Positions 26,802 to 35,744 of a stretch of DNA of 64,000 nt are shown in pieces. Position numbers and translations under genes: made by a program. The stretch lies in contig NZ_CP030050.1 of assembly GCF_015291705.1 (NCBI RefSeq), positions 1,426,001 to 1,490,000 of the forward strand. The letters run 5' to 3'. This DNA comes from Bradyrhizobium arachidis (GTDB lineage: Bacteria > Pseudomonadota > Alphaproteobacteria > Rhizobiales > Xanthobacteraceae). The notes beneath the pieces were generated by a model that did not search any database, was not told the DNA's origin, and saw only the letters and a program-made list of their open reading frames with translations. Positions within the stretch are counted from its first letter, which is position 1. Each line of letters begins with the position of its first letter.

Positions 26802-27129
26802 GTCTGCGGTGGCCGAAAACCGATGGGCTTGAGATTAAGGCTGTGGATGCCCTGTGGAAATTATCGTCCTTGCGCGGCGTGATCGCAAGCGATCTCGGGC
26901 CGTTGCTCACCGATCTCCCGCGAGATATTTCAGCGATTCGCGGCAGCGCTGCGCAAGCGCATTGATATCATGGATTTTTCCAGCGCGGTTCCTTACTCAC
27001 CGTTCGTTACATATGAATTTTCAAAAATGAAGCTGAGACGACGGATAGATATCGACAGAACGAATCGGTGATGTAGAGTTGCGCGTCCGGATCGAATCCT
27101 GAGGTTCACCCCTACCGAGGAGGTTTCGA
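26802..27129. other. 328-base intergenic region between two YdcH genes
   Basis: Here the starts of two DUF465 genes face away from each other, so both promoters should lie within. The part from about 26980 to 27070 is clearly AT-richer than the rest of the window. GAGGAGG at 27117-27124 is the ribosome site of the plus-strand gene. I see no coding frame and no strong palindrome. Confidence 0.55.
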
Positions 27130-27309
27130 ATGACAATTCAGGCACATCTGGTTGAATTGGAGCGGAAGCACAAACTTCTCGAAAACGAATTGCACGAAGC
27201 TCTCGTGCACCTTTCAACAGACGACCTGCAAATTGTTGAGTTGAAGCGCCGGAAGTTGATGGTCAAGGACCAGATCGAGCGTCTGAAGCAAGGCGATACG
27301 CTCCACTAG
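27130..27309 (+). CDS. YdcH family DUF465 protein (copy 2)
   Basis: A 59-residue protein, below the size usually called. It reads MTIQAHLVELERKHKLLENE, then a short gap and IVELKRRKLMVKDQIERLK, matching the same LKRRKL-x-x-KDQI pattern as the copy at 26595. A strong ribosome site (GAGGAGGT) lies five bases upstream. The role is unknown; family members are short helical hairpins. Confidence 0.85.
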   Translation: MTIQAHLVELERKHKLLENELHEALVHLSTDDLQIVELKRRKLMVKDQIERLKQGDTLH

Positions 27310-27424
27310 TAACCCCCGTAACAGCATTGAGTTGACCGCACCCTTTCACGCAGGGATGGACGCTGTTGCGCTCGTCCCTGCCGGAAGGTGCGACACCGCG
27401 CAAGCAAGGATGTTTGCGCGACGC

Positions 27425-28528
27425 TTAGAGTCCTGCAAGCTCGGCGACGTGATCGGCGATCGCGAGCGACGACGTCAGTCCCGGCGATTCGATGCCGAAC
27501 AGATTGACCAGACCTTCGACGCCGTGATCGAGCGGGCCTTGCATCAGAAAATCCTGCGTGGCAACCGCGGGCGGCACGATCTTCGGGCGAATGCCCGAAT
27601 AGCTCGGCATCAGCGCGCCGTCAGGCAGCGTCGGCCAATATTTGCGGATCGCCGGATAGAAGCGCTCGGCGCGTGACGGGTCGACCTCGTAATTGATCGT
27701 CTCGATCCATTCGACGTCGGGGCCGAAACGCGCCTGCCCTGCCATGTCCAGCGTCAGATGCACGCCAAGCCCGCCAGGCTCCGGCACCGGATAGATCAGG
27801 CGCGAGAACGGCGCCTTCGCGTTGCAGCTGAAATAGTTTCCCTTGGCGAGATAGGCCGGCGGAATCCGGTCGATCGGCATGCCGTCGATGAGACGCGCCA
27901 CCGTGGTTGCCGAAAGCCCCGCGGCATTGACGAGCAGGCTGCACTGCAAGGTCATCGGCGCTTCGCCGCCGGCGTCGATCTCGATCACGCCGCCGGCCGC
28001 CTTGGCGCGGATCAGCGGCGTGTGAAACGCGAAAGCCGCGCCGGATTCCTCGGCCTCGCCGCGCAGCGACAGCATGTAGGCGTGGCTGTCGATGATGCCG
28101 GTCGAGGGCGAGAGCAGCGCGGCGTCGCAGGCCAGCGCCGGCTCCAGCTCGCGTGCGGCCTCGCCTGACAGCAGCTGCATGTCGAGCACCCCATTGGCCT
28201 CGGCATGCGCCTTGATCGATTGCAGCTTCTCGGTCTCTTTCGGACTGGTCGCGACGATCAGCTTGCCGCAATTCTTGTGCGGGATGCCGCGCTCGGTGCA
28301 GTAGCGGTAGAGCGCGTGCTTGCCGCTGACGCACATGCGCGCCATCCAGCTGCCGGCGCGGTAGTAGATGCCGGCATGGATCACCTCGCTGTTGCGCGAG
28401 GAGGTGACGGTGCCGATCGCCTCGGCCGCCTCCAGCACGATGACCTCGCGCCCGGCCTGGGCGAGCTTTCGCGCCACCGCGAGCCCGACCACGCCGGCTC
28501 CGATGACGACACAGTCGACCCTATCCAT
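27425..28528 (-). CDS. lhgO: FAD-dependent oxidoreductase, L-2-hydroxyglutarate oxidase type
   Basis: A 367-residue DAO-family flavoprotein. The FAD fold is [20 protein letters not shown] followed by [12 protein letters not shown]; a second conserved part is [18 protein letters not shown], which is typical of LhgO-type enzymes; the C-terminal FAD contact is [11 protein letters not shown] and [16 protein letters not shown]. LhgO oxidises L-2-hydroxyglutarate to 2-oxoglutarate and passes electrons to the membrane quinone pool. The family also holds related hydroxy-acid and amine oxidases, so the exact substrate is not proved. It stands alone. Confidence 0.86.
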   Translation of the reverse strand: MDRVDCVVIGAGVVGLAVARKLAQAGREVIVLEAAEAIGTVTSSRNSEVIHAGIYYRAGSWMARMCVSGKHALYRYCTERGIPHKNCGKLIVATSPKETEKLQSIKAHAEANGVLDMQLLSGEAARELEPALACDAALLSPSTGIIDSHAYMLSLRGEAEESGAAFAFHTPLIRAKAAGGVIEIDAGGEAPMTLQCSLLVNAAGLSATTVARLIDGMPIDRIPPAYLAKGNYFSCNAKAPFSRLIYPVPEPGGLGVHLTLDMAGQARFGPDVEWIETINYEVDPSRAERFYPAIRKYWPTLPDGALMPSYSGIRPKIVPPAVATQDFLMQGPLDHGVEGLVNLFGIESPGLTSSLAIADHVAELAGL

Positions 28529-28730
28529 GGTTGTGCAGCATGTCCGCTGGAAGCGCTGGTGGCATCAAACCCGGCTGCAACGGCGCGGGGCCGTTGTCCG
28601 TTAAGGAAGCATTTATCATGTCAGGGCAATTGCCGTATTTCACGTCACATTTTTCTGTTGCGCGTACAGGCGTTTACCCGATCCAAACCCGCGAGGCCAG
28701 ACAATCCGACGTTGAAATCGCGGGTGGCTG

Positions 28731-31418
28731 ATGGCTGAGAAGAACTGGCACGTGGGCAGCACGCTTCCGATTGCCGTGCAGGCCGTGCTGTGCCTGGCCG
28801 GCGCGGTGGCGCCCGCGCGCGCCTATGCGCTCTCGGACAGCTTCGCCCCGCCGAGCTATCTCGGCCAGCTCGATCCGAGCGTGGTCTGGGAGGCCCTGAT
28901 CGCGGGCATCGCGATCTGCGCGTTCCTCGCCGCCATTGTGCTCTGGATCCATTCCTCGCTGCGGCGGACGAGGCGCCTGCAACTGCGGCGCAATGCCTTC
29001 GTCTCCTCCGCCATGAACAATCTCAACCAGGGCGTGGTGATGACGGATGCGCAGCGGCGCATCATCTTCTGCAACGACCGCTATCTGGAGATCTACGGCC
29101 TGACCCGGTCGGATCTCCGCGCCGGCATGACCGGCTACGACATCCTCGAGCTCAGGCGCAAGCGCGGGGTGCTCGGCGGCGTCTCCGACGAGGAGTTCTA
29201 CGAAAAGGCGGCGAGCCCCAACGGCCTGGTCACCGAGCTGCCGGACAACCGAGCCATCCTGGTCAAATATTTCATCCTGCCGAACGGCGGGTCGGTGGCG
29301 ACCCATCTCGATGTCAGCGAGCAGCGCAAGCTGTCGCGGCAGCTCGCCTCCACCAAGCAATTCCTGGAGACGGTGCTCGACAACGTGCCGGCCTGCGTCG
29401 CCGCCAAGAGCATCGAGGACGGCCGCTACATCTTCGCCAACAGCGCCTATGAACGCTTCTGGGGCTTTTCGCGCGACCACGTCGTCGGCAAGAACGCGCG
29501 CGAGCTGTTCGCGCCGAAATCGGCCGCGAGCATCGAGGCGACCGACCGGACCGCGCTGCTGGCGCCGGACGGGCAGTATCGCAACGAGTTCGAGGTCGAG
29601 CGCGGCGGCGAGCGCCGCATGGTGGCCTCGATCCGGATCGTGGTCCGCAACGAAAGCAACAAGCCCGAATTCCTGATGCTGGTGTTCGAGGACATCACCG
29701 ACCGCCGCTCGCTGTCGCAGGAGCTGGAGAGCACCAAGAAGTTCCTTGAGCTCGTGGTCGACAACATCCCGGTGGCGCTGATCGTCGAGCAGGTCAAGGA
29801 TGGCCGCTATCTGCTCGCCAACCGCAGCGCCGAGACGATCCTCAACCGCAGGCGCGAGGAAGCCACGGGCCTGACCGCATCCGACATCTTCAATCCCAAG
29901 GAAGCCAAGCTGATCATCGCGCGCGACGAGGCCGCGATCAAGAAGCGCGGCATGATCACCGAAGAGCATCCGATCTCGACCAAGGACGGCCTGCGGCTGT
30001 TCCTGACCCGCCGCGCCACCGTGCTCAGCGATGCCGGCGAGCCGCAATATCTGATCAAGACCCACGAGGACGTCACCGACCGCCGGCAGACCGAGTCGCG
30101 CATGGCGCACATGGCCTATCACGACGGCCTGACGGACCTGCCGAACCGCGCCGCCTTCCTGCAGGCGCTGACCCAGATGATCGAGGCCTGCGAAGGCACC
30201 GGCGAGGAGTTCGCCGTCCTCTGCGTCGATCTCGACGGCCTCAAGGAGGTCAATGACGTCTTCGGCCATGCGCTCGGCGACAAGCTCCTGATCGAGGTGG
30301 CCCAGCGGCTCCAGGACTCCGCGCGCGGCGGCGTGGTGGCACGCCTGTCCGGCGACGAGTTCGGCCTCATCATCGACGGCAAGCAGCCGGAGGCGGGCCT
30401 CGCGCTGGCGCGGCAGATCGGCGAGGCCGTCGCCCAGGAATTCCAGATCGACGGCCGGCCGGTTCGCGCCGGCGTCACCACGGGCATGTCGATCTTCCCG
30501 CACAATGGCGCTGACGCGGCCTCGCTGCTCGCCAATGCCGGTGCGGCGCTGTTCCGCGCCAAGCAGAAGTCGCGCGGCACGATCAGCCTCTACCAGCCGG
30601 AGATGGACCAGCAGATCCGCGACCGCCGCGTGCTGCACCAGGACCTGTCGATGGCGATCAAGAACGGCGAGCTGTCACTCGCCTTCCAGCCGCAGGGCGT
30701 CGCGCGTCACAGCGTCGCCGAAAGCGACATCATCGGCTTCGAGGCCCTGGCGCGCTGGCAGCATCCGGTGCGCGGCCAGGTCTCGCCGGCCGAATTCATC
30801 CCGATCGCGGAAGAGAGCGGCCTGATCGTCGAGATGGGCGAGTGGATCCTGCGCGAGGCCTGCCGCGAGGCGGCATCCTGGCCGAATCCGCTCCAGGTCG
30901 CAGTCAACCTGTCGCCGGCGCAATTCATGCACGGCGACGTGGTCGGCCTCGTCCATTCGATCCTGATCGAGACGGGCCTTGCGCCCGGCCGGCTCGAGCT
31001 CGAAATCACCGAGGGCGTGCTGATCGAGGACTTCGACCGCGGCCTGGCGCTGCTCCGCCGGCTGAAGGCGCTCGGCGTGCGCATCTCCATGGACGATTTC
31101 GGCAGCGGCTATTCCTCGCTGAGCTATCTCCAGGCGTTCCCGTTCGACAAGATCAAGATCGACCGCGCCTTCATCATCAATCTTGGTCGCAATCCGCAAT
31201 CGGCCGCAATCGTGCGCGCCGTGATCGATCTCGGCCACGGCCTCGAAATGTCGATCATCGCCGAGGGCGTCGAAACCGTCGAGCAGCTCGCCTTCCTCGC
31301 CAAGGAAGGCTGCGACGGCGTGCAGGGTTATCTGCTCGGCAAGCCGCTGCCGATCGGGAAATATGCCGGCCTCGTCGGCCGCGCCGAGGCCATGGAGCTT
31401 GCGCTCAAGACCGGCTAG
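28731..31418 (+). CDS. PAS-PAS-PAS-GGDEF-EAL membrane signalling protein
   Basis: An 895-residue cyclic di-GMP protein. The N-terminus has a signal-like segment and a membrane helix (EALIAGIAICAFLAAIVLWI). Three PAS domains follow, at about 90-195, 205-330 and 340-455. The GGDEF domain (about 460-625) has ARLSGDEFGLI, where the first Gly of the active site is Ser. The EAL domain (about 640-885) has all key parts: GFEALARWQHP, VNLSPAQF, EITEGVLI, DDFGSGYSSL, KIDRAFI and IAEGVETVEQ. It is therefore very likely an active phosphodiesterase with an uncertain cyclase half. The sensed signal is unknown. Confidence 0.92.
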   Translation: MAEKNWHVGSTLPIAVQAVLCLAGAVAPARAYALSDSFAPPSYLGQLDPSVVWEALIAGIAICAFLAAIVLWIHSSLRRTRRLQLRRNAFVSSAMNNLNQGVVMTDAQRRIIFCNDRYLEIYGLTRSDLRAGMTGYDILELRRKRGVLGGVSDEEFYEKAASPNGLVTELPDNRAILVKYFILPNGGSVATHLDVSEQRKLSRQLASTKQFLETVLDNVPACVAAKSIEDGRYIFANSAYERFWGFSRDHVVGKNARELFAPKSAASIEATDRTALLAPDGQYRNEFEVERGGERRMVASIRIVVRNESNKPEFLMLVFEDITDRRSLSQELESTKKFLELVVDNIPVALIVEQVKDGRYLLANRSAETILNRRREEATGLTASDIFNPKEAKLIIARDEAAIKKRGMITEEHPISTKDGLRLFLTRRATVLSDAGEPQYLIKTHEDVTDRRQTESRMAHMAYHDGLTDLPNRAAFLQALTQMIEACEGTGEEFAVLCVDLDGLKEVNDVFGHALGDKLLIEVAQRLQDSARGGVVARLSGDEFGLIIDGKQPEAGLALARQIGEAVAQEFQIDGRPVRAGVTTGMSIFPHNGADAASLLANAGAALFRAKQKSRGTISLYQPEMDQQIRDRRVLHQDLSMAIKNGELSLAFQPQGVARHSVAESDIIGFEALARWQHPVRGQVSPAEFIPIAEESGLIVEMGEWILREACREAASWPNPLQVAVNLSPAQFMHGDVVGLVHSILIETGLAPGRLELEITEGVLIEDFDRGLALLRRLKALGVRISMDDFGSGYSSLSYLQAFPFDKIKIDRAFIINLGRNPQSAAIVRAVIDLGHGLEMSIIAEGVETVEQLAFLAKEGCDGVQGYLLGKPLPIGKYAGLVGRAEAMELALKTG

Positions 31419-31520
31419 AGCGTTTTCGAGCGAAGTGGCCGCCGGTTCGCGTCAAGAAAACGCGTCAAAATAAGAATCTAGAGCCCCGTTCTGATTTCAT
31501 CGGAACGGAAATGGCTCTAG
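31419..31520. repeat. Palindromic repeat region after the EAL gene
   Basis: Right after the stop codon lies GCGTTTTCGAGCGAAG ... AAGAAAACGC, a known kind of dispersed repeat in Bradyrhizobiaceae. It is followed by a hairpin with CTAGAGCC at 31478 and GGCTCTAG at 31513 as outer arms and CCGTTC/GAACGG as inner arms. It can act as terminator for the EAL gene and lies just before glpD. Confidence 0.78.
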
Positions 31521-31553
31521 TGATGGTGAGCTTCGCTCCCACCCGACGGCTTC

Positions 31554-33014
31554 ATGGCGGATTACGACCTTGCGATCATCGGCGGCGGCCTGAACGGTGT
31601 CAGCCTCGCCCGCGATGCGGCCGGCCGCGGCCTGCGCGTCATTCTGCTGGAGCAGGGCGATCTCGGCGGCGCAGCCTCGTCGGCGACGCCGCGGCTGGTC
31701 CATGGCGATCTGTCGGTGCTGGAGCGCCGCGGGTTCTGGCGGGTGCGCCGGGCGCTCGCCGAGCACCGGATCTGGCTTCGGATTGCGCCGCATCTGGTGC
31801 GGCCGATGCGTTTCGTCATCCCCGCCCATTCCGAGGAACGCCCGCCCTGGCTGCTGCGCGCCGGACTGTATGTCTATGACGGCCTGACGAAGCGAGGCGG
31901 CCTGCCGCCGTCAGCGACCCTCGACATCACGCATCATCCCGTCGGCAACGCGCTGAAACGTCCGTTCGGCATGGCGTTCGAATATTCGGACTGCGTGGTC
32001 GACGATTCCCGCCTGGTGGTGCTCACGGCGCTGGACGCCGCCGAACGCGGCGCGGCGATCTGTACCGGGGCGCGCTGCGTGCGCGCCGACAGGACCGACA
32101 CCTGGCGGCTCGCGGTGGTCGATCGCGGCCACCGCCGCATCATTACGTCGCGCGCGCTCGCCAACACCACCGGCGCCTGGACTTCGATGGTCGCGGACAC
32201 CGTGCTGCGGCAGCCGCAGCCTGCGATGGCGGCCACGCAGATGAGCCAGATCCTCGTGCCCAAGCTGTTCGAGTCCGACAATGTCTACGTCTTCCAGAAC
32301 AGCGATGGACGGCTGATCTTCGCACAGCCCTTCGAGCGCGACTTCACGCTGATCGGCACGGTCACGCACGCGTTCACCGGCGATCCCGCCATCGTGGCGA
32401 TGCCGGGTGCCGACGTCAGCTATCTCTGCGAGGCGGCGAGCCGCTATTTCCGCGAGCGTGTCGCCCCGACCGACGTGGTCCGGACGGTCTCCGGCGTCAA
32501 CCTGACGCTGGCGTCCGCACGCGGGCGCGACGGCACCACGCTGTTCCACGCACGCCGGCGCAAGGCGCCGCTGATCACGATGTTCGGCGGCGACGTCACC
32601 ACCTCGCGCCTGCGCGCCGAGCGCGCGGTGACGCGGCTGACGCCGTTCTATCCGATGTCGCGACCCTGGACGGCGGGTGCACCGCTGCCCGGCGGCGATT
32701 TCGCCTGGGATCGTTTCGACACCGAGGTCGACCTCGCGCGTGATCGCTGGCGTTTTTTGTCGGAGCCGCAAGCCCAGCGCCTGGTCGCGGCCTATGGCTC
32801 GCGCCTATCGACAGTACTCGGCGAGGCGAAGACCCGCGAAGAACTGGGCCCGGCTTTCGGCCCCGAGCTGACCGCTGCCGAGGTGCGCTATCTCATGACC
32901 TGCGAATGGGCACGTTTTCCGGAGGATATCCTCTGGCGTCGCTCCAAGCTTGGCCTGACGATGCCGGCCGCCGAACGCGATGCGCTGGCGGCGTTCATGG
33001 CGGGGGTGAGCTAG
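31554..33014 (+). CDS. glpD: Aerobic glycerol-3-phosphate dehydrogenase
   Basis: A 486-residue FAD enzyme at the membrane that oxidises glycerol-3-phosphate to dihydroxyacetone phosphate and reduces quinone. It has LAIIGGGLNGVSLARDAAGRG, EQGDLGGAASSATPRLVHGD (the signature with the substrate-contact region), and the C-terminal domain with LMTCEWARFPEDILWRRSKLGL, shown here in pieces. No glycerol kinase or facilitator is adjacent. Its stop codon overlaps the toxin gene's stop on the other strand (shared CTAG). Confidence 0.95.
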   Translation: MADYDLAIIGGGLNGVSLARDAAGRGLRVILLEQGDLGGAASSATPRLVHGDLSVLERRGFWRVRRALAEHRIWLRIAPHLVRPMRFVIPAHSEERPPWLLRAGLYVYDGLTKRGGLPPSATLDITHHPVGNALKRPFGMAFEYSDCVVDDSRLVVLTALDAAERGAAICTGARCVRADRTDTWRLAVVDRGHRRIITSRALANTTGAWTSMVADTVLRQPQPAMAATQMSQILVPKLFESDNVYVFQNSDGRLIFAQPFERDFTLIGTVTHAFTGDPAIVAMPGADVSYLCEAASRYFRERVAPTDVVRTVSGVNLTLASARGRDGTTLFHARRRKAPLITMFGGDVTTSRLRAERAVTRLTPFYPMSRPWTAGAPLPGGDFAWDRFDTEVDLARDRWRFLSEPQAQRLVAAYGSRLSTVLGEAKTREELGPAFGPELTAAEVRYLMTCEWARFPEDILWRRSKLGLTMPAAERDALAAFMAGVS

Positions 33015-33313
33015 GCCGAGCCACGCTTGCCTGGCATTCCGCCGGGATCGCGAGCGCCATGACGGATGGCGTGGATAATGATCTCCTGGTCCCCAATCTC
33101 GTAGAAGACGAGAAATGGGTAGGGTGTTGTGGTTAGTCTTCGGATGTCCGGATCGTCAGTTCGTAGACCGATTTCGGGATGCGCGAGCAGCAGGCCGATC
33201 ACGTCCTGAATACGCTTTTGAACGCGAACCGCTCCCTGAGGAGACGCTTCCGCAATGTAGGTCAGGATCGAATCGAGGTCGGCGAGCGCCGGAAGCGTAT
33301 AGCGGAGCTTCAC
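33011..33313 (-). CDS. RelE/ParE family toxin
   Basis: A 100-residue type II toxin. Start: a GTG at 33313 overlaps the stop of the antitoxin gene by four bases (GTGA), so I prefer it to the TTG at 33331. The ParE/RelE pattern is LRYTLPALADLDSILTYIAE, then GLRTDDPDIRRLTTTPYPFLVFYEI and the ending IIIHAIRHGARDPGG. The spread of Arg residues in RRLTTTPYPFLVFYE and IRHGARDP is typical of ParE-like proteins. RelE types cut mRNA on ribosomes while ParE types poison gyrase; the sequence alone does not decide. Confidence 0.88.
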   Translation of the reverse strand: MKLRYTLPALADLDSILTYIAEASPQGAVRVQKRIQDVIGLLLAHPEIGLRTDDPDIRRLTTTPYPFLVFYEIGDQEIIIHAIRHGARDPGGMPGKRGSA

Positions 33314-33540
33314 AGGCCGTGCTTGGCCCAAGTCGCGCGGACTTGAGCCTCGGTTGCAAATTCGCCTCGTTTGGCCGCCTCCTTGGATGCGGCAATTGCT
33401 GCCCTCTCATCATCCGAGAGGATGACGGGAGAGGCCGCTTCGGCGCCGGTGAGCTGCAGCACGATCCGCGCAATGTCATCCTGCGCGTCTGCCGGCAGAC
33501 TGCGTGCGATCTCCAGGGCCCGGTCCAGCAACTTGGTCAT
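33310..33540 (-). CDS. Antitoxin of the RelE/ParE pair
   Basis: A 76-residue protein that starts MTKLLDRALEIARSLPADAQ, with acidic and Ala-rich helices (ILSDDERAAIAASKEAAKRG) and an ending of ATEAQVRATWAKHGL. Size, position directly before the toxin and coupling through GTGA fit an antitoxin. It has no clear ribbon-helix-helix or HTH, so how it binds its operator is not evident. The start may also be the ATG at 33552. It and potA are divergent with about 120 bases between. Confidence 0.82.
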   Translation of the reverse strand: MTKLLDRALEIARSLPADAQDDIARIVLQLTGAEAASPVILSDDERAAIAASKEAAKRGEFATEAQVRATWAKHGL

Positions 33541-33663
33541 GTTCTTGATCATACGCCTTTTGACGTCCGGCATGAAGGCCAATTTGGGACGACCCGCCCC
33601 GAGCCAGTTGAGCAAAGGCCGATCGGCCGCTAGCGTGCGGCGGAATCGGGGTTGGCAGGGACC

Positions 33664-34830
33664 ATGACGGACGAGTTGCCCAGAACAGGCGCCGCGGCGG
33701 CGGCCGGCGGAAATGCGCTTCCTGCGGGCCAGCCGCTATTGCGCATCGAGAACGTCGCGAAGACCTTTGGGACGTTCCGGGCCGTGGACGGTGTCTCGCT
33801 GGATATCAAGGCCGGCGAGTTCTTTGCGCTTCTCGGCCCCTCCGGCTGCGGCAAGACCACGCTCTTGCGCATGCTCGCCGGCTTCGAGGCACCGGACGAG
33901 GGCCGCATTTTGCTCGGCGGCAAGGACATCGCGCAGGCGCTGCCGCATGAGCGTCCCATCAACATGATGTTCCAGAACTACGCGCTGTTCCCGCACCTCT
34001 CCGTGCGCGACAACATCGCCTTCGGCCTGAAACGCGCCGGCATGGCGCGCGCCGAGATCGCGACGCGCGTTGCGGAGATGGTCGCGCTGGTGAAGCTCGA
34101 GGGTCTTGAGAAGCGCAAGCCCGACCAGCTCTCCGGCGGCCAGCGCCAGCGTGTGGCGCTGGCGCGTGCATTGGCGCGCCGGCCGCAACTCCTGCTGCTC
34201 GACGAGCCGCTCGCAGCGCTGGACAAGAAGCTGCGCGAGAGCACGCAAGGCGAGCTGATGGAGTTGCAGCGCCAGCTCGGCACGACCTTCATCATCGTCA
34301 CCCACGACCAGGAGGAGGCGATGACGATGGCGAGCCGGATCGGCGTGATGAAATCAGGCAAGCTTGCCCAGGTCGCGCGTCCCCGCGAGCTCTACGAGGC
34401 GCCGCGCTCGCGCTGGATCGCGGAGTTCGTCGGCGACATCAACCTGTTCGACGGCGAGACCAGATTGCGCGACGGTCATCGTCTGGTCATCGGCACGCGT
34501 GATGCGGGTCCGCTGGTGGTGGCCGATCCGCGCGAACCGGTCGGCGCAGGAAAATTTGCGGTCGCGATCCGCCCCGAGAAGGTCAAGCTGTCGCGGCGTG
34601 CACCCGTGAGCGAGGCCGGTCGTGAAACCGCGATCAACGCTCTCGACGGCGTGATCGACGACATCTGCTATCTCGGCGGCACCACCACCTACAAGGTGAA
34701 GCTCGACACCGGCGGGCTGATTGAGGCGTCTGTCGCCAACAGCGCGCGCCTCGACGTCGACGCCTACAGCCTGGACCAGCGCGTTGTCGCCTGGTTCACG
34801 CCCGACGATTGCATGGTGCTGCCGTCATGA
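33664..34830 (+). CDS. potA: ABC transporter ATP-binding protein, polyamine type
   Basis: A 388-residue ATPase. Walker A is GPSGCGKTT, the signature is LSGGQRQRVALARAL, Walker B is LLLLDEPLAALD, and the H-loop lies in IIVTHDQEEAMTMA. The C-terminal TOBE-like domain (FAVAIRPEKVKLS) is typical of PotA/AfuC-type importers. The ATG at 33664 is preferred over TTG at 33652. It overlaps potB by four bases (ATGA). The gene set suits import of spermidine or putrescine, or of a related cation; the substrate cannot be told without a binding protein. Confidence 0.92.
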   Translation: MTDELPRTGAAAAAGGNALPAGQPLLRIENVAKTFGTFRAVDGVSLDIKAGEFFALLGPSGCGKTTLLRMLAGFEAPDEGRILLGGKDIAQALPHERPINMMFQNYALFPHLSVRDNIAFGLKRAGMARAEIATRVAEMVALVKLEGLEKRKPDQLSGGQRQRVALARALARRPQLLLLDEPLAALDKKLRESTQGELMELQRQLGTTFIIVTHDQEEAMTMASRIGVMKSGKLAQVARPRELYEAPRSRWIAEFVGDINLFDGETRLRDGHRLVIGTRDAGPLVVADPREPVGAGKFAVAIRPEKVKLSRRAPVSEAGRETAINALDGVIDDICYLGGTTTYKVKLDTGGLIEASVANSARLDVDAYSLDQRVVAWFTPDDCMVLPS

Positions 34831-35741
34831 GCTCGCGCCGCATCTTCGCAAGGCCTGCGCGCTTCGCCGCGATCGCGCCCTATGTCTGGATGGTGCTGTT
34901 CTTCCTGGTGCCGTTCGCCTTCGTGCTGAAGATCAGCCTGTCGCAGACCGCAATCGCGCAGCCGCCTTACGAGCCGGTGTTCGACCTGACGGCGGGATGG
35001 GAGGCGCTGAAGTCCGCCTTTGCCGCGCTGTCGATCGATAACTTCAAGCTGCTCGGCTCTGACGACATCTACGTGTTCGCCTATGTGCGCAGCCTCACTG
35101 TCGCCGTCACGGCGACCGCGCTGTTGCTGCTGATCGGCTATCCCATCGCCTATGGCATGGCGCGATTGCCCAAGCGCTGGCAGGCGGTGGCGATGGTGCT
35201 GGTGATCGTGCCGTTCTGGACCTCGTTCCTGATCCGCATCTATGCCTGGATCAACATCCTCCAGCATGACGGCCTGCTCAACCAGATCCTGCTGGCGCTG
35301 CATCTGGTCAGCCAGCCCGTGGTCTGGCTCTCCACCGACGGCGCGATGTATATCGGCATCGTCTATTCCTATCTGCCGTTCATGATCCTGCCGCTCTACG
35401 CCACGCTCGCCAAGATGGAGCCGGCGCTGGAGGAGGCGGCCTCCGATCTCGGCGCACCGCCCTGGCAGGTGTTCTGGCTCGTCACCTTTCCGTTGTCGCT
35501 GCCCGGCGTCGGCGCCGGCGTGCTGCTCTGCTTCATCCCGATCGTCGGGGAGTTCGTCATTCCCGACCTTTTGGCCGGCTCCAATTCGCTGATGATCGGC
35601 CAGACCCTGTGGCTCGAATTCTTCACCAACAAGGACTGGCCGGTCGCCTCCGCCGCGGCGATCGTGCTGCTGGTGGTGCTGCTGCTGCCGCTGCTGCTCT
35701 ACGAGCGGCTGCAGAAGCGGCAGCTGGAGCAGGGGCGCTGA
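34827..35741 (+). CDS. potB: ABC transporter permease, PotB type
   Basis: A 304-residue permease with six membrane helices. It shows the family entry sequence FARPARFAAIAPYVWMVLFFLVP in pieces, the large periplasmic loop after the first helix, and the coupling motif EEAASDLGAPPWQVFWLVTFPLSLPG, in which the EAA loop contacts PotA. It starts within the potA stop (ATGA), which indicates coupled translation. Confidence 0.93.
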   Translation: MSSRRIFARPARFAAIAPYVWMVLFFLVPFAFVLKISLSQTAIAQPPYEPVFDLTAGWEALKSAFAALSIDNFKLLGSDDIYVFAYVRSLTVAVTATALLLLIGYPIAYGMARLPKRWQAVAMVLVIVPFWTSFLIRIYAWINILQHDGLLNQILLALHLVSQPVVWLSTDGAMYIGIVYSYLPFMILPLYATLAKMEPALEEAASDLGAPPWQVFWLVTFPLSLPGVGAGVLLCFIPIVGEFVIPDLLAGSNSLMIGQTLWLEFFTNKDWPVASAAAIVLLVVLLLPLLLYERLQKRQLEQGR

Positions 35742-35744
35742 GCC

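Noticed and set aside
28674..30638. Open frame of 654 codons opposite the PAS-GGDEF-EAL gene
   Set aside because: Low-quality composition without any domain; the plus strand encodes a complete multidomain protein.
33011..33540. Genomic island marked by the toxin-antitoxin pair
   Set aside because: No integrase, tRNA, direct repeats or composition shift at the borders; neighbouring genes are ordinary core functions.
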